Below are positions 1 to 10,203 of a stretch of DNA of 64,000 nt, one piece after another. Numbering within the stretch: position 1 is the stretch's first letter; every line of letters begins with the position of its first letter. The stretch spans positions 496,001 through 560,000 of the forward strand of contig JAHLKG010000005.1 in NCBI GenBank assembly GCA_025526995.1. The letters are read 5' to 3'. The notes beneath the pieces were generated by a model that ran no database searches, was not told the DNA's origin, and worked only from the letters and a program-made list of their open reading frames with translations. Made by a program: the position numbers and the translations under genes. The DNA comes from Powellomyces hirtus. Its lineage: Eukaryota > Chytridiomycota > Chytridiomycetes > Spizellomycetales > Powellomycetaceae.

Positions 1-17
1 AATGTTCAGTAACTTAC

Positions 18-1380
18 CCATGCTGAGCTGCTACGGCGTTCTCAGTAGAGACATACAAATTGGATGCCGATGTATGCGCTTCGTCAGAATGGCCGCGAAA
101 CTGGTCTTGGAGCCAGCTGAGTAGCTCCTCCGGCTTCATGAAAGTTCGATACGTCAGGAGAAACTCGCTCATATACGACGGCCCAGCTAAAAAGAAAGGG
201 ACGACGGTTAAGATCATTCCCCTCCGGTCTGAACAAGTGCTAAACCTACATTGCTTTGGCTGTATTAGCGCTTGCAGAAGCTGCTCTCGCGACCCACTGT
301 ATATTTGTCCTGTGCCTCCTAGCATATTTGCAGCCATCTTTGCCGATGAGATAGTGCTTGCGGAACCCAAACCTCTGGTGGGACTCAACTGCACTGCCTG
401 CAGATACTTTCCGAAAATGTTTTGAACCATACTAGGCGTGACGGGTTTTATGAGGATATCATTCATGCCGGCAGCGAGGTATGACGTTCTCAGGTCCGGG
501 CTATCCACGCTGGTGACAGCAATAATGGGTACAAGCCGGTTTTCGCCCAAGATGCGAGCGCCAATAGCTGCTGGAGACATGGAACCCTCTTCAACCGAAA
601 ATGCAGGAGGAATGTTGCCGCGAGACGTCGGCCGAGATATACTGGCGGCACGACGACGACGACTGAGAGTCCCTCCTGCTGAGAACGCCGAAGGGCTTAG
701 ATCTGACCCAGTTTTCGACTCAGTCAGTTCTTTTATCTCATTCATTAGGTTGGATATTGGCAGGCCCACATGCTCCCCGCGGATGAGTTTTGTAGCTGCC
801 CATCCACTCAGGACTGGCATCTCTGCGAACCGACAGATTCTGAGTCAATTGATATGTTTTCCGCACAACTCACGTAAGGTCGTACCGATATCCATCATGA
901 TCAAGTCATATCTAAAGGCACGACAAACAAATGTCACTATCAAGTCTGGAGTTGAGGGAAATGACATGAAGCTCACCGGCGGAATTCCAACGCTTGAAGA
1001 AGTTTGAGACCATTGTCGAATATATCATCTGATTCGGTGTAAACTCAGTATCACATGCTCCCTCAGAAGTGCTGAGTTGCAATTACCATTTGAAACGTTG
1101 ACCCGGAAGAACTTTTTTAAAGATTTCTAAAGAACGGGTGGGTATTAGAGCAACACCGACCAGCAGCATTTGTGCATCATACGTTTCAAATTAATTACCG
1201 TGAGGATTTTCTGAACGACCAGGTTATCATCCTTGAACAGCCCCAAATCGACGCATTAGGATAATTCTTGTCTGAGATATCTATACAATTGAACCAACTC
1301 ACCACAATTGCCACTCTGAATTCTCCATAGTCCCCTCCCACAATTTCTACACCCTTCTCTAATGGCTTTCGTAAAAACAT
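18..1380 (-). CDS. Response-regulator receiver domain fused to RasGEF N-terminal domain (3' part beyond window)
   Basis: Seven exons on the minus strand: 1303-1380, 1199-1231, 1087-1126, 977-1043, 886-911, 250-822 and 18-186, then a GT donor leads off the left edge. The first 329 residues are present. Residues from about 16 form a two-component receiver. The acidic pair is in VAIVDDNLVVQ, the phospho-acceptor Asp in LIMMDIEMPVLSGW, the Thr in IIAVTS and the Lys in ILIKPV. About 75 Ser/Arg-rich residues are inserted between helix 3 and strand 4, as in fungal Ssk1-type receivers. Near residue 275 a RasGEF N-terminal domain begins (SEFLLTYRTFMKPEELLSWL). Presumably the catalytic RasGEF domain follows outside the window. 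The start ATG at 1380 has an in-frame stop just upstream. Choosing the donor at 885 rather than 876 restores the canonical DIEMP loop. A phosphorelay-controlled Ras activator is inferred, not shown. Confidence 0.85.
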
Positions 1381-2250
1381 TTTGATTTATTGTGCGATGA
1401 TGATTGCGGCAGGTTCAGAAAGTGCGTTGATCGGCAACAGCGACGTTTTTCTAGAGCCCAAGTGATTTAACAATTTTCCAGTTGTTATGAAGGTCGCTGT
1501 CAAATTCGGATTCAAAGATATTGGGCAGCCGAAAACCAGGTAACATCTGCCGCCACATGCATAGCGGAGTTTGGGTGCAGCGGACGCTTACTCAGCAAGC
1601 CACGTCTACCTCATTCAATCCATTCATTCCATCCACACACACATTCCAAACTCTGCTCCTAGCGCTCCGCATATCGGACGCCAACTTCGGACGCGTCTCT
1701 CGCGTGCCGTCACTCACGCCCATGTCACGTTTTGGCACGCACAAAAATTACTGGCGGGATACAACAACCCGTTTAATCCGTTCTTCCCATCGCACGTTTA
1801 TAAAGTTCTCTGATGGAACAACATGGCTTACCGCTACGTCTTACCCTCCGTTGATTGGAGAGACCAGCTGGTGGGACAGCGATACTTCGTCTCATCAGCG
1901 CAAGCTCCGCCAAAGTTGTACGTCAAGGTCGCCTTTGACCGAGTGTGACGGCACGTTCCGATCCCAGGGGCTCCTCTAACTCGCACGGGAGTACTGGCGC
2001 CGGGCCGCAGACGCGTGCCGGTGACTCAAGCGACAACGATGCGCTATGACGGTGGCACCCGGACGACCGGCGACGGAAATTAGCGTACATCCTTTTTTTT
2101 ATTTCAACGCGATGTTCAAGACGAGTGCCTCTTCTCGATGTTTGACATCGCTTCGCATTTGTCTTGTCACTTCATTTATCAGAAATACGTCTTAACAGTC
2201 CTCCCAAGAACCTATTCCTACAAAGATTTTGTTCGACATCGTAATCATTG
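1381..2250. promoter_or_regulatory. Divergent intergenic region between receiver-RasGEF and GATA genes
   Basis: These 870 bp separate the starts of two genes that run away from each other, so both promoters should lie here. The open frames inside (for example 1521-1979) have low-complexity Ser/Thr/His-rich translations, no family motif and no splice support, and I do not regard them as genes. There is a T-run near 2091-2101 and a short stretch of repeated CATTC/CCATCC words near 1613-1640. No clear TATA box or factor site can be assigned by eye. Confidence 0.5.
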
Positions 2251-4387
2251 ATGGCCCCTCTCGTGCTGAAAGTGAAGGGCAACGAGAGTGATTTCTCGTC
2301 TTTTGCAGATCTGGAAACGGACGACGATCTTGGTATGTTTTGAAAGTCTGGAACGGAGAAATCTTTGAGATGTCCATTTCGGTCGCACCCACCCAATATT
2401 GATGGAACATTTCTCTATAGCACGCGCATGGAAGACTTGTACCAAAGTGAAAACAGAGCTTGTGAACGGAAACCGCCTCGAAAATCTGTCATGGCGTCTA
2501 TGGCACCTTCATCAGGCTTTGGATCATCTGAGCCAGAAGCAGTTCCGTCGCATTGCTAGCAAGGCATCCCGACAACTCGATGAAGCGGATGTAAAAACTC
2601 CATCGCTTCTCGCAGAACGATCGCCGCGTCTGTCAGACGCCGTGGACCATCAAATAGAGTCACTGCCTTCTCAAGTTTCTTACTTTCTCCCAGAGGAGAT
2701 CAAAAACATTATGTTACCTGCCTCAAAGCCGGCCATGGAAACTGTCCAAGCCCCTGCCCAAGACCCTCCATCCACGGCCGCAAGCGCAGCAGTTCCAACC
2801 GCACCTCTAGCGGACATCACTCCTGCGACATTAGGTACCGTACAAGGGGACCCGGAACCCATCTTCTCATCGGCACAGGAAGTTGTTCAGAATATGCATT
2901 CCTCAATGAACACATTCAGTGGCTTTGATTATTCAATGTCCGGATATGGATTCTCGGACGACATCTTTGACGATTATCTGCGCGACTCGGTGGCTGGATG
3001 GCAGGCTTCGATGGGGAATGCCCGAGTCTCGATGCAGCCTCATGTTAATTCAAGATCAATGCCACAATCCGCCATGTCCAGTTCGGCATACTTTGGAGGC
3101 GTGTCCTACGCCGCAGAGTCAGTGCGCACGGGTTTCGATATGGCGGCTTCCACCTTTGTGGATCCACCTCAAGCTTTCACGTCTGCTATGCTACCATATA
3201 GTGATTGTCTTGCTTCCTTGGAATCGTCATACCTCACCACTCCTGGAACGCCGTTGCAAAGTCAAGTGACGCAACATTCCAGCCTTCCGAATCCTGGCTC
3301 ATACCAATCCAGCCTGTCGGTACACAACATCCAACCCGGAAGTGCTATACAGCCTCAGAACAATCAGATACCTTCCATTGATTCTTCCGCGCAATGTCTT
3401 CTATCTTCGGTTCACGTTCCTGCTCAGCAAGAAATCAAGTGCGAGCAGCAAATGCCTATCATTGAATCGCGAGGACAACAACAGATGGTTGCATCACCAC
3501 AACTTATGCCGAGTAATAAGGAACTCGCGGAGGCCCATAGCCTGCTTGGTCATTCACTGCACTCGAGCGTCGAAGAGCTTTCCCGCTTGTCACTCTCGTC
3601 GACATCTTCGACAGAATCAGCTCAGATCTCCCGGCCAATATCAGTCGCTCCTTCAATGAAGACGGCCGCGAGCGCACTAACACCTATCCCTCCCCGCGCT
3701 AATCGGAACGTCGCTTGTGCTGGCAACAGTGACGGAAAACTGATGTGCGAAAACTGCCAAGTCACTTCCACTCCTCTTTGGCGCCGCTCCGCTAACAATT
3801 CGATTCTCTGCAATGCTTGTGGCTTGTACTTCAAACTGCACAATACGAACCGTCCCAAGAATCTGAAGCCTCAGGCTGCTCGGAAGGATCAACCCGTCGA
3901 AGTCGTGCAAGCAACGTGCTTTAACTGCCATACAAGCAACACACCATTGTGGAGACGCGATGACGCTGGACGCAACCTGTGCAATGCTTGTGGGTTGTAT
4001 GTGAAGCTTCATGGTGCCATGCGCCCGCTGTCGATGAAGACGGACGTGATTCGCAAACGTCAACGCTACGAAAACGTTGGTGCCGCCCGGAATGGAAAGA
4101 AGAAAGTGAAGAGTGAATCAGATCTCGATGTCAACGGTTGCGCCTCATCCGAATCTACGTGCGCATCCCTCCCTTGTTTGTTGGCATCTGCGGAGCAGTC
4201 TCTTGCATCGCAGACTTCTCTTCTGGAATCCTCACCAAGCTGTTCAACGGTTACATCGCATCTTGGCAAGCCACTGGGCAGTGTTCCCCATGTCGACAGC
4301 AACTACGATTTCGCAGCAGCGCTGATGGCATACGAGGCTGGTATGGCGAACGCATATGCCGTCGACCCACAACACGCCTTCGGATGA
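2251..4387 (+). CDS. AreA-type GATA transcription factor with two zinc fingers
   Basis: Two exons, 2251-2332 and 2421-4387, encode 682 residues. The upstream exon ([13 protein letters not shown]...) is chosen because splicing yields [15 protein letters not shown] followed by [10 protein letters not shown] (about residues 46-55). This is the GATA-AreA N-terminal motif known from fungal nitrogen regulators. Two type IVa fingers follow at about 470 and 527, each C-x2-C-x17-C-x2-C with TPLWRR and LCNACGLY. The linker is short, and a basic tail (IRKRQRYE) follows finger two, as needed for DNA binding. The middle is Ser/Gln/Pro-rich and probably an activation region. By family it should bind GATA sites in the nucleus and control nitrogen or iron genes; which one cannot be read from sequence. 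Fungal AreA has one finger, so the two-finger layout is notable. A coding-like stretch in another frame overlaps the 3' end (see 4356-4535). Confidence 0.92.
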
Positions 4388-4535
4388 CGACATCTGCGAA
4401 ATGCTACGCCACGACGTCGAGCGCCTACAAGACCCGACGGAGGACCGGTACACGCACATCTGCGTCGAACACCAGCGTGTGGTCGAGTCAACCGTTGGTG
4501 GCATCGTCTTATGTTCTACTGTAAGAATCCCTTAG
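4356..4535 (+). other. Coding-like 59-codon frame overlapping the 3' end of the GATA gene
   Basis: In the +1 frame relative to the GATA gene, an ATG at 4356 opens a frame to a TAG at 4533-4535. Past the GATA stop it reads [19 protein letters not shown] and continues through another 30 residues rich in Glu, Arg and Val. Its codons end mostly in C or G, like the real genes nearby. It could be the true C-terminus of the GATA protein if a base were missing or gained near 4380, a small overlapping gene, or an exon (a GTAAGA donor sits at 4521). No domain is recognised. The alternatives cannot be separated from sequence alone. The remaining bases to 4676 show only A/T-rich 3' flank. Confidence 0.3.
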
Positions 4536-4676
4536 TGAAGTCATCTGATCTCAATTTTTGGTATACTTTGTCTGCTGGTTCTCATTCTCAATCAAGTCCT
4601 CAACCTCAAGTGGTATGCATCATTCTATTTCTACATCAGCTTAGATCTAGAGTCTAGAATAAGAAAACAAAATAAT

Positions 4677-5810
4677 CTACAGTTTCTGAGCGTTGTACTC
4701 GCTATAATCTGTATATCCCACCGAATCCTGAGTGTAGAACGTTGCCCTGTTATAGGGCGTCAATGTAAGGTTGTTTCTCAGTCTCTCAACAAAGTCAGGG
4801 TTCGATATGTAGTATCTCCCAAAAGCAACCGCGTCGGCATAGCCAGAGCTGATCGCTTTTTCCGCGCTGTCTCTGAGGTAACCACCGGCAACGATAAAGT
4901 TGCCGCTGTAGGCGTCGCGAAATGGTTGGAGGACCTGCTCCTCGGCAACATTCGCATCTGCCCTATCCGTGGATCCCATGATTCTGGGCTCGACGACATG
5001 GACATATGCGAGCTTGAATTTGTTGAGCTCCTTCAAGACGTACGTAAACAGCGGGACGGTGTCGGTCGTGCTGATGTCACCAAAGATTCCCCAAGGAGCC
5101 AAACGGATGCCGACTCGGCCAGCTTCGCCGCCCATTCCGGCAATAGTAGCTTCAACCGTCTCGATCAAGAACCGCGCCCGGTTCTCAATGCTGCCCCCGT
5201 ACTGGTCCGTTCGGATGTTGGTTCCATTTTGCAGGAACTGATCGACGAGGTATCCGTTGGCACCGTGAATCTCCACACCGTCAAATCCGGCCCTGCGAGC
5301 TCTCTCGGCGCCTTGCTTGAAATCATCGATAGTGGACTTTATCACTTCCAAAGACATCTCACGAGGTTCAGGCGCACGCTGAGAGGTTCCGTCGGGCAGG
5401 ACGACTTCGAAGTTGGCCTGAACAGCCGAGGGGCCGTACGGTGCTTCGCCGTTAGGCATGTTGGCCTTCTGAGAGGACCGTCCACAATGCCAGAGCTGCA
5501 TAAAAAAAATTCCCTTTTTGTCGTGCACTCGCTTCACAATTTTCTTCCACCCTGCTTCCATATCGTCGTTGTAGATTCCAGGAATATTTGGCCCAGTGTG
5601 AGCATACTCGTTAATGGCCGTGCCTTCGCTGATCAGGAGACTGCCCTCGGTGGCCCTCTGCTCGTAGTAGGTTCCCATGCGGTCATTTGGCACATTGTTG
5701 TCTACTGCGCGGCAGCGAGTAAGAGGTGCCAGAACCACTCGGTGTGACAGAGTCACCTGCGGAGACAGGACGAGAGGAGTAAACAGGTTGGGTGAAGTGA
5801 CCGGGGACAT
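4677..5810 (-). CDS. Old Yellow Enzyme family NADH:flavin oxidoreductase
   Basis: A single exon of 377 residues starting MSPVTSPNLFTPLVLS. An in-frame ATG at 5957 would add 49 Cys/Arg-rich residues that do not fit the family, so the ATG at 5810 is preferred and gives normal OYE length. It is an FMN-dependent TIM-barrel enzyme that uses NAD(P)H to reduce activated alkenes such as enones and oxylipins. Visible marks: LAPLTRCRA near the N-terminus, FMQLWHCGRSS in the FMN pocket, the substrate-binding His-x-x-Asn with the following Tyr in EIHGANGYLVDQF, YGGSIENRARF, and the C-terminal FMN phosphate-binding stretch AFGRYYISNPDF. The natural substrate is unknown. It lies tail to tail with the GATA gene across 289 bp. 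Close relatives are plant OPR-like and fungal OYE2-type enzymes. Confidence 0.95.
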   Translation of the reverse strand: MSPVTSPNLFTPLVLSPQVTLSHRVVLAPLTRCRAVDNNVPNDRMGTYYEQRATEGSLLISEGTAINEYAHTGPNIPGIYNDDMEAGWKKIVKRVHDKKGIFFMQLWHCGRSSQKANMPNGEAPYGPSAVQANFEVVLPDGTSQRAPEPREMSLEVIKSTIDDFKQGAERARRAGFDGVEIHGANGYLVDQFLQNGTNIRTDQYGGSIENRARFLIETVEATIAGMGGEAGRVGIRLAPWGIFGDISTTDTVPLFTYVLKELNKFKLAYVHVVEPRIMGSTDRADANVAEEQVLQPFRDAYSGNFIVAGGYLRDSAEKAISSGYADAVAFGRYYISNPDFVERLRNNLTLTPYNRATFYTQDSVGYTDYSEYNAQKL

Positions 5811-6532
5811 TATACGAAGGTTTTGTGTTCGACACCGGGAATGTTCGCAGCAGCAGCAGGACCGACAGAATGTCCTTATATATTTACGATACTCCGACGC
5901 ATATTTCAAATCACCTGCTATTGTGGGCGCGACCGTCACACACTGCGGGCTTCTCATTAGTAAAACGTAAAACGAAACAATTCAGCTAAGCAGTGCAGAC
6001 GTTGATCAACACTTTGAAGGTGCTCGTCCATCTGGGTAGTAACTATCTACTTAACCGTATTCCCTGTATTCCTCATTGTTGCAGGTTCTTTGAGGCTTGT
6101 GACAGTCAAACCGACCTTGTACCCGAATTACTGGACCTCGCCGGTGTGCCGAAGCCCTGGAGTCCTCCGCGACGAGCATTGCATAAGCCACGACGCGTCA
6201 CGACTCCGCTCGCCAGGTACAGCTCACAAGTACCTCAACATGTATTAAACGACCGTCTACGGTACATGATTAAGCTCAGTCTTTGAGGGGATTAGCACAT
6301 GCTGGGGACCTCCACGCACATCTCACAAAATAAATATAAGGGCCACTCCACCAAGCATCCTACCAACAGGAATAAATAAGACGATAAAAAAAAGACTATG
6401 TGCATAAATAGGGCCGAGTCCACCCAGTCCGTAAGTTCTCCTTGTGTGAGCGGTGTGCGGCGAGTTCTCGATGGGTGGAAGAATAAAAAAAGTTTGTACA
6501 AATCCCAAGCGAAGGGCGACGAATAGCGTCAA
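5811..6532. other. Intergenic: OYE upstream region and zinc-cluster gene 3' flank
   Basis: These 722 bp lie between two minus-strand genes. They hold the promoter of the oxidoreductase and the 3' end of the zinc-cluster gene. I see no RNA gene, repeat or credible open frame; the small frames are unsupported. Confidence 0.5.
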
Positions 6533-8198
6533 CTAGCGCAGGGATTTCTCCGGGGCGAAGATATTGAGGGGAGAAACAAAGTGTCGAGGTGGGGATGTTG
6601 TTGCCACAGGTTTAGTTCCTGTGACAGGGGTGAGATAAACGTTGGAAGGATTGTGCATGCTGGAAGCTACGTCAGAGTCGGAATCGTAGAGCGAGGAGAG
6701 CGAAGGGCTCGTAACTCGTTCAAAAGGGATAGGAGAAGAGCGCGAGAAGTCGCTAAAAGAGGACGAGGCGTAATCGGTGAAGGATGATTGGCGCCATTCA
6801 GCATCTTTGCCTGGAAAGGGAAGGAGAGTCAGCACATAGTCATGCCGACGAAACAGATTTTCCGCCCCTTACCATGTCCTCCCACGTCATTATAAATCCC
6901 CGTGGTTGATTGCGATCTCTTCGTAGACGGTCGCGATCCGGATTTGCGCCTAATACGCATGCATGAGCTGCCCAGGCCAGCCTCGGTGCAGCGCATGCAT
7001 GGAGTTGAAGCGTCGCACTTGTGAGCGAAGAGCTTGCAGCGGCTGCAAGATGACACCTTCTGAATCCGCGACATTTTTGAATAAGCAGGCTCATCATTCT
7101 CCTTATCATCGAGCTCGTATCGCTTTCTTTTCGTCTCGTGCAACGGTGGAGATATGTCGGACTTCTCAGATGATAGGCGAACGTATCGAACAGGAGCTGG
7201 GGTGTAATCCCCTCCATAGGAGAAGGTTCCAAAATTCATGGCATCTTCTGGTGCGGGGAAGCCATGAAAAGGAGGGTGAAAGACCATCGGAGATGACATT
7301 TGGTCTTGAGAAAAGTCCGATGATGGGCAAGGCAGGTCCTCATAGGTGTCGTCCTCGGTTTCTTGAGAGAAAGATTCTTGAGAGCTGAGGGTGTCATCGT
7401 CTGTTGTTAAGGAAGAGTCTTGGGCGAAGACACTCATGAACCGAAGGGGTATAGGACGGGCGGTAGACTCTTTGGCGGCGAAAAGCTCTCGGTGTGGAGA
7501 CGAAGCACAAGTCGGCGGAGGTGTTGGACCGGTGCAAATCTTCAAGGCTGCGGCGGTTTGCTTGGCGTGCGCAAGCTGATCGTCTGATGGGTAATTAACA
7601 TGGAAAAGAGGAACAGGTCCATTATTCATGGGTGTCACAGGAAGCCATGCTGCGGCAGACAGTCTCTCAGGACTTTCATCCAGCGCCCCAGTTGTATCAA
7701 TTGATGAAGCACTGGATGCTGCCTCCGCGATTTCTTGTTGAGCCTGGGACAACACATCTTGACCGAACATGTCTGCCATATAAGGGTCAAGGTTGAGCTT
7801 TGACACATCTACATATGGATTCGGCTTGTGCACGCTCGGATTATAGGCGAATTGATGAAGTCTCATAATCTAGAAAAGCATGTAAAAGGGTTTGAGTTAT
7901 AGAGCCAGAGAACGATGTAGGGGTCTTTGTGCAAAGCTGCCGACGCGTCGCGCCGAAAGAGGCAGGCGTGGACCCTGGGGACCACATGCACTTTTTTTTT
8001 GCAAGATGCTAGTGCCCAACGCCGAAATGATGGCTTTTAACAATGATAGCAACCATTTTATAGGCAACCGGCACGCAGCATGACGACTGCAGAATTGCAG
8101 AGAAAATGATACAGAAAAAAAAATAAACTTACCAAGCCCATGTCCAGAATGGAGGGTGGGACATTGATGTCGCCGGCGTTTTCCGTGGCCATCAACAT
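6533..8198 (-). CDS. Zn2Cys6 zinc-cluster protein with the cluster late in the chain
   Basis: Three exons, 8133-8198, 6873-7869 and 6533-6810, give 446 residues. The first exon (MLMATENAGDINVPPSILDM) is joined across a 263 nt intron; the last two are joined by a 62 nt intron in phase. A zinc cluster lies at about residues 297-325: CSRC, then KLFAHKC, STPC, MRC and SSC, giving C-x2-C-x6-C-x5-C-x2-C-x8-C, followed by basic RIRRKSGSR. The rest is low-complexity, rich in Ser, Pro and acidic residues. By family it is a nuclear DNA-binding transcription factor. Oddities: most fungal zinc clusters sit at the N-terminus and are followed by a fungal-specific middle homology region, which I do not see; the usual basic RxRKxK stretch between cysteines two and three is also weak. 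Targets are unknown. A further upstream exon cannot be excluded. Confidence 0.8.
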
Positions 8199-10203
8199 GT
8201 TGTACACAGTATTGTGCAGTAGTGAATTTGAGATCGTGTGCAGATGCCAGAGGCTTGTGGCCGAAGATAAACTGCCAAGATGAGCTTCAGATGGGAAATG
8301 TGGCCGAGTGTGAATTTCTCGAGCTGTGCTGATGTCGATGCAGCAGAGCGGGGCACAGAGCGCTGAAGAGCCACACAGTCGATCCGGATGATGCTTGAGA
8401 AGGAATAGAAAGATTAAGGAAGGTCTTGAGGACTAAGGAATTGCCATCCAGTGTTGCGGTTGAAATGGTGTGCAGAGGTGCGCGTGAGGCCAAGACACCA
8501 GCGAGAGGGTATGGCGGTTGTGGGATAGAGTGGATTGTTGAGATCACACTTTGCGAGGGTCTTGCGAGGGTAGCCTTCAGTGAAAAGAGAGTTGAGAACG
8601 TCGAAGGGCAACAGTAGATAGGGGGGGTGTGAACTGAAGTATGCGAAGAAAAGGACGCCTCAGAAAACACAACTCAGTGCCCAACAACAAGGGTCTCAAA
8701 TCAGTACTTGCACCCTGAGCAGGACCGTCGCTGAGGTAGTAGGTACCGGTCGCGCTGGTGCCAGGATGGTCCGCGCTTTTTCCAGCCTTCCGTCGGATGG
8801 GAGTGAATCGCAGGGGTTTTACTCGCCAGGGGTTGAAAGTGACGCGCGAAGAGGGTTGGGTGGTTCAATTGGTTGTACGCAATGCAGGTGCAGCCAGTAG
8901 GTTCTTCATGATCCCGAAATCCACCGGCAGCCGGTTTGTGCACACGCACCATATGTGCAGACATGCAAGCGAAAATACAATCCTTCCAGACTCCATCCAA
9001 TGCAAATGCCTCCTCGCGTTGTGTTTTATGTATCACAAACTCACCTTCCTGGCCCTGATCTTGCCAAATCAAGCGAGGGCCCTGTGTCGCGACTGGGGAG
9101 ACGCTACTAACAGGCAACTTGGGGAGGTTGAGACACGCGAACGCGCCTCCGTTTGGGCGAAAAGAAATAGCGCGGCGTGGAACGTCGTCCCCGTACCCCA
9201 CCGTTCTCCGTGACACGAGGGCGATGAAATTGAAGGAAGCTTTGTGATTTGCAAAGCTAGAAAAAAAAGGGGGGTGCGAGGGGTTTGCTATGAAAGAGGA
9301 TGAAGGAGAGAGGTGGTGGGGTGGCGGCCCGCCTGCTTATATTCCTTCTGCAACGACACGCAGAAACGAGTTTAACCGTCTGAAGAACGTTTTTTGCCCC
9401 TTCCTTCTCCTCCCTCCCTCCCTCTCCATCGCAGGGCTTTCCGACTGAGCCCCGCGCATTTCCGAGTCTTTGATGAATTGCTGCGTACCCACCAGTCCTA
9501 CTGTGCGTATGGCGTAATGAATGCATGAATTTGATTTTCTGTAAGATTGAGGATGCGTTAGTCGCATCAGGTTGTGCGTTTCCGGACAGTCGGGATCTGG
9601 TAACAGGGCAACGCGCCGGCTGGACGGTTCGCTCCAACTGTGCCAGATCTAAGATTCGATTTGACGATGACGGCCGAGTAGTAGGACAAATACTAATACC
9701 TTCGCAGCAGATATCTTTGATACTACGAAGTTTACTACTGTACAATCCGGATGCACAAGCCATTGCATCCCATCTTGGGGCATCCGGCTGGTTGGAAGCC
9801 AGTCATTAAGACATACTGTCTCGTCAGCACAAACAAACACTTTTAGTCGTCGGTCGATAGGAAATGTCTCATCATAGTAAGGTTCCCAAACGGGACGGCG
9901 CCATAATCAGAGAAGCTCACGGAGCCTATACATTGAACGACGCTGGAACTGTCGTCTATCTTTCTATCTTGTAAGAATCCCAACCAGTAGATTCTTCAAT
10001 GGTAGGCAAGTGCGCGATTACGTACTCGGGTCACATGACTCATAGCCTTGGGTCACTTGTCGAGCGTTTGTTCCCCAACGCTTCTCAGGCAACTCTTCGG
10101 TTTCCCCCCACAACTTCCCAACAACACTTGCCTGTAGCATTGTGACGTCCAATCTTTCGAACAACTTCGTTTTCTACGACTACTCTAGGAGGTTTGTGCG
10201 GCG
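8199..10203. promoter_or_regulatory. 2 kb divergent intergenic region without a supported gene
   Basis: This is by far the longest gene-free stretch in an otherwise tight window. It separates the zinc-cluster gene (-) from the Mpe1-like gene (+). Open frames exist on both strands (for example 8701-9216 minus and 8758-9213 plus, lying on top of each other). None has a family motif, and overlapping frames on both strands suggest base composition rather than coding. There is a pyrimidine-rich tract near 9393-9432. A 36-codon frame at 9864-9974 (MSHHSKVPKRDGAIIREA...) might be an upstream ORF. Long leaders or an unseen noncoding RNA are possible. Confidence 0.45.

Noticed and set aside
1521..1979. 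A 152-residue plus-strand frame
   Set aside because: Low-complexity Ser/Thr-rich translation with no family match, in a divergent promoter.
8701..9216. A 171-residue minus-strand frame
   Set aside because: It lies over a 151-residue plus-strand frame (8758-9213); neither has motifs or splice support.
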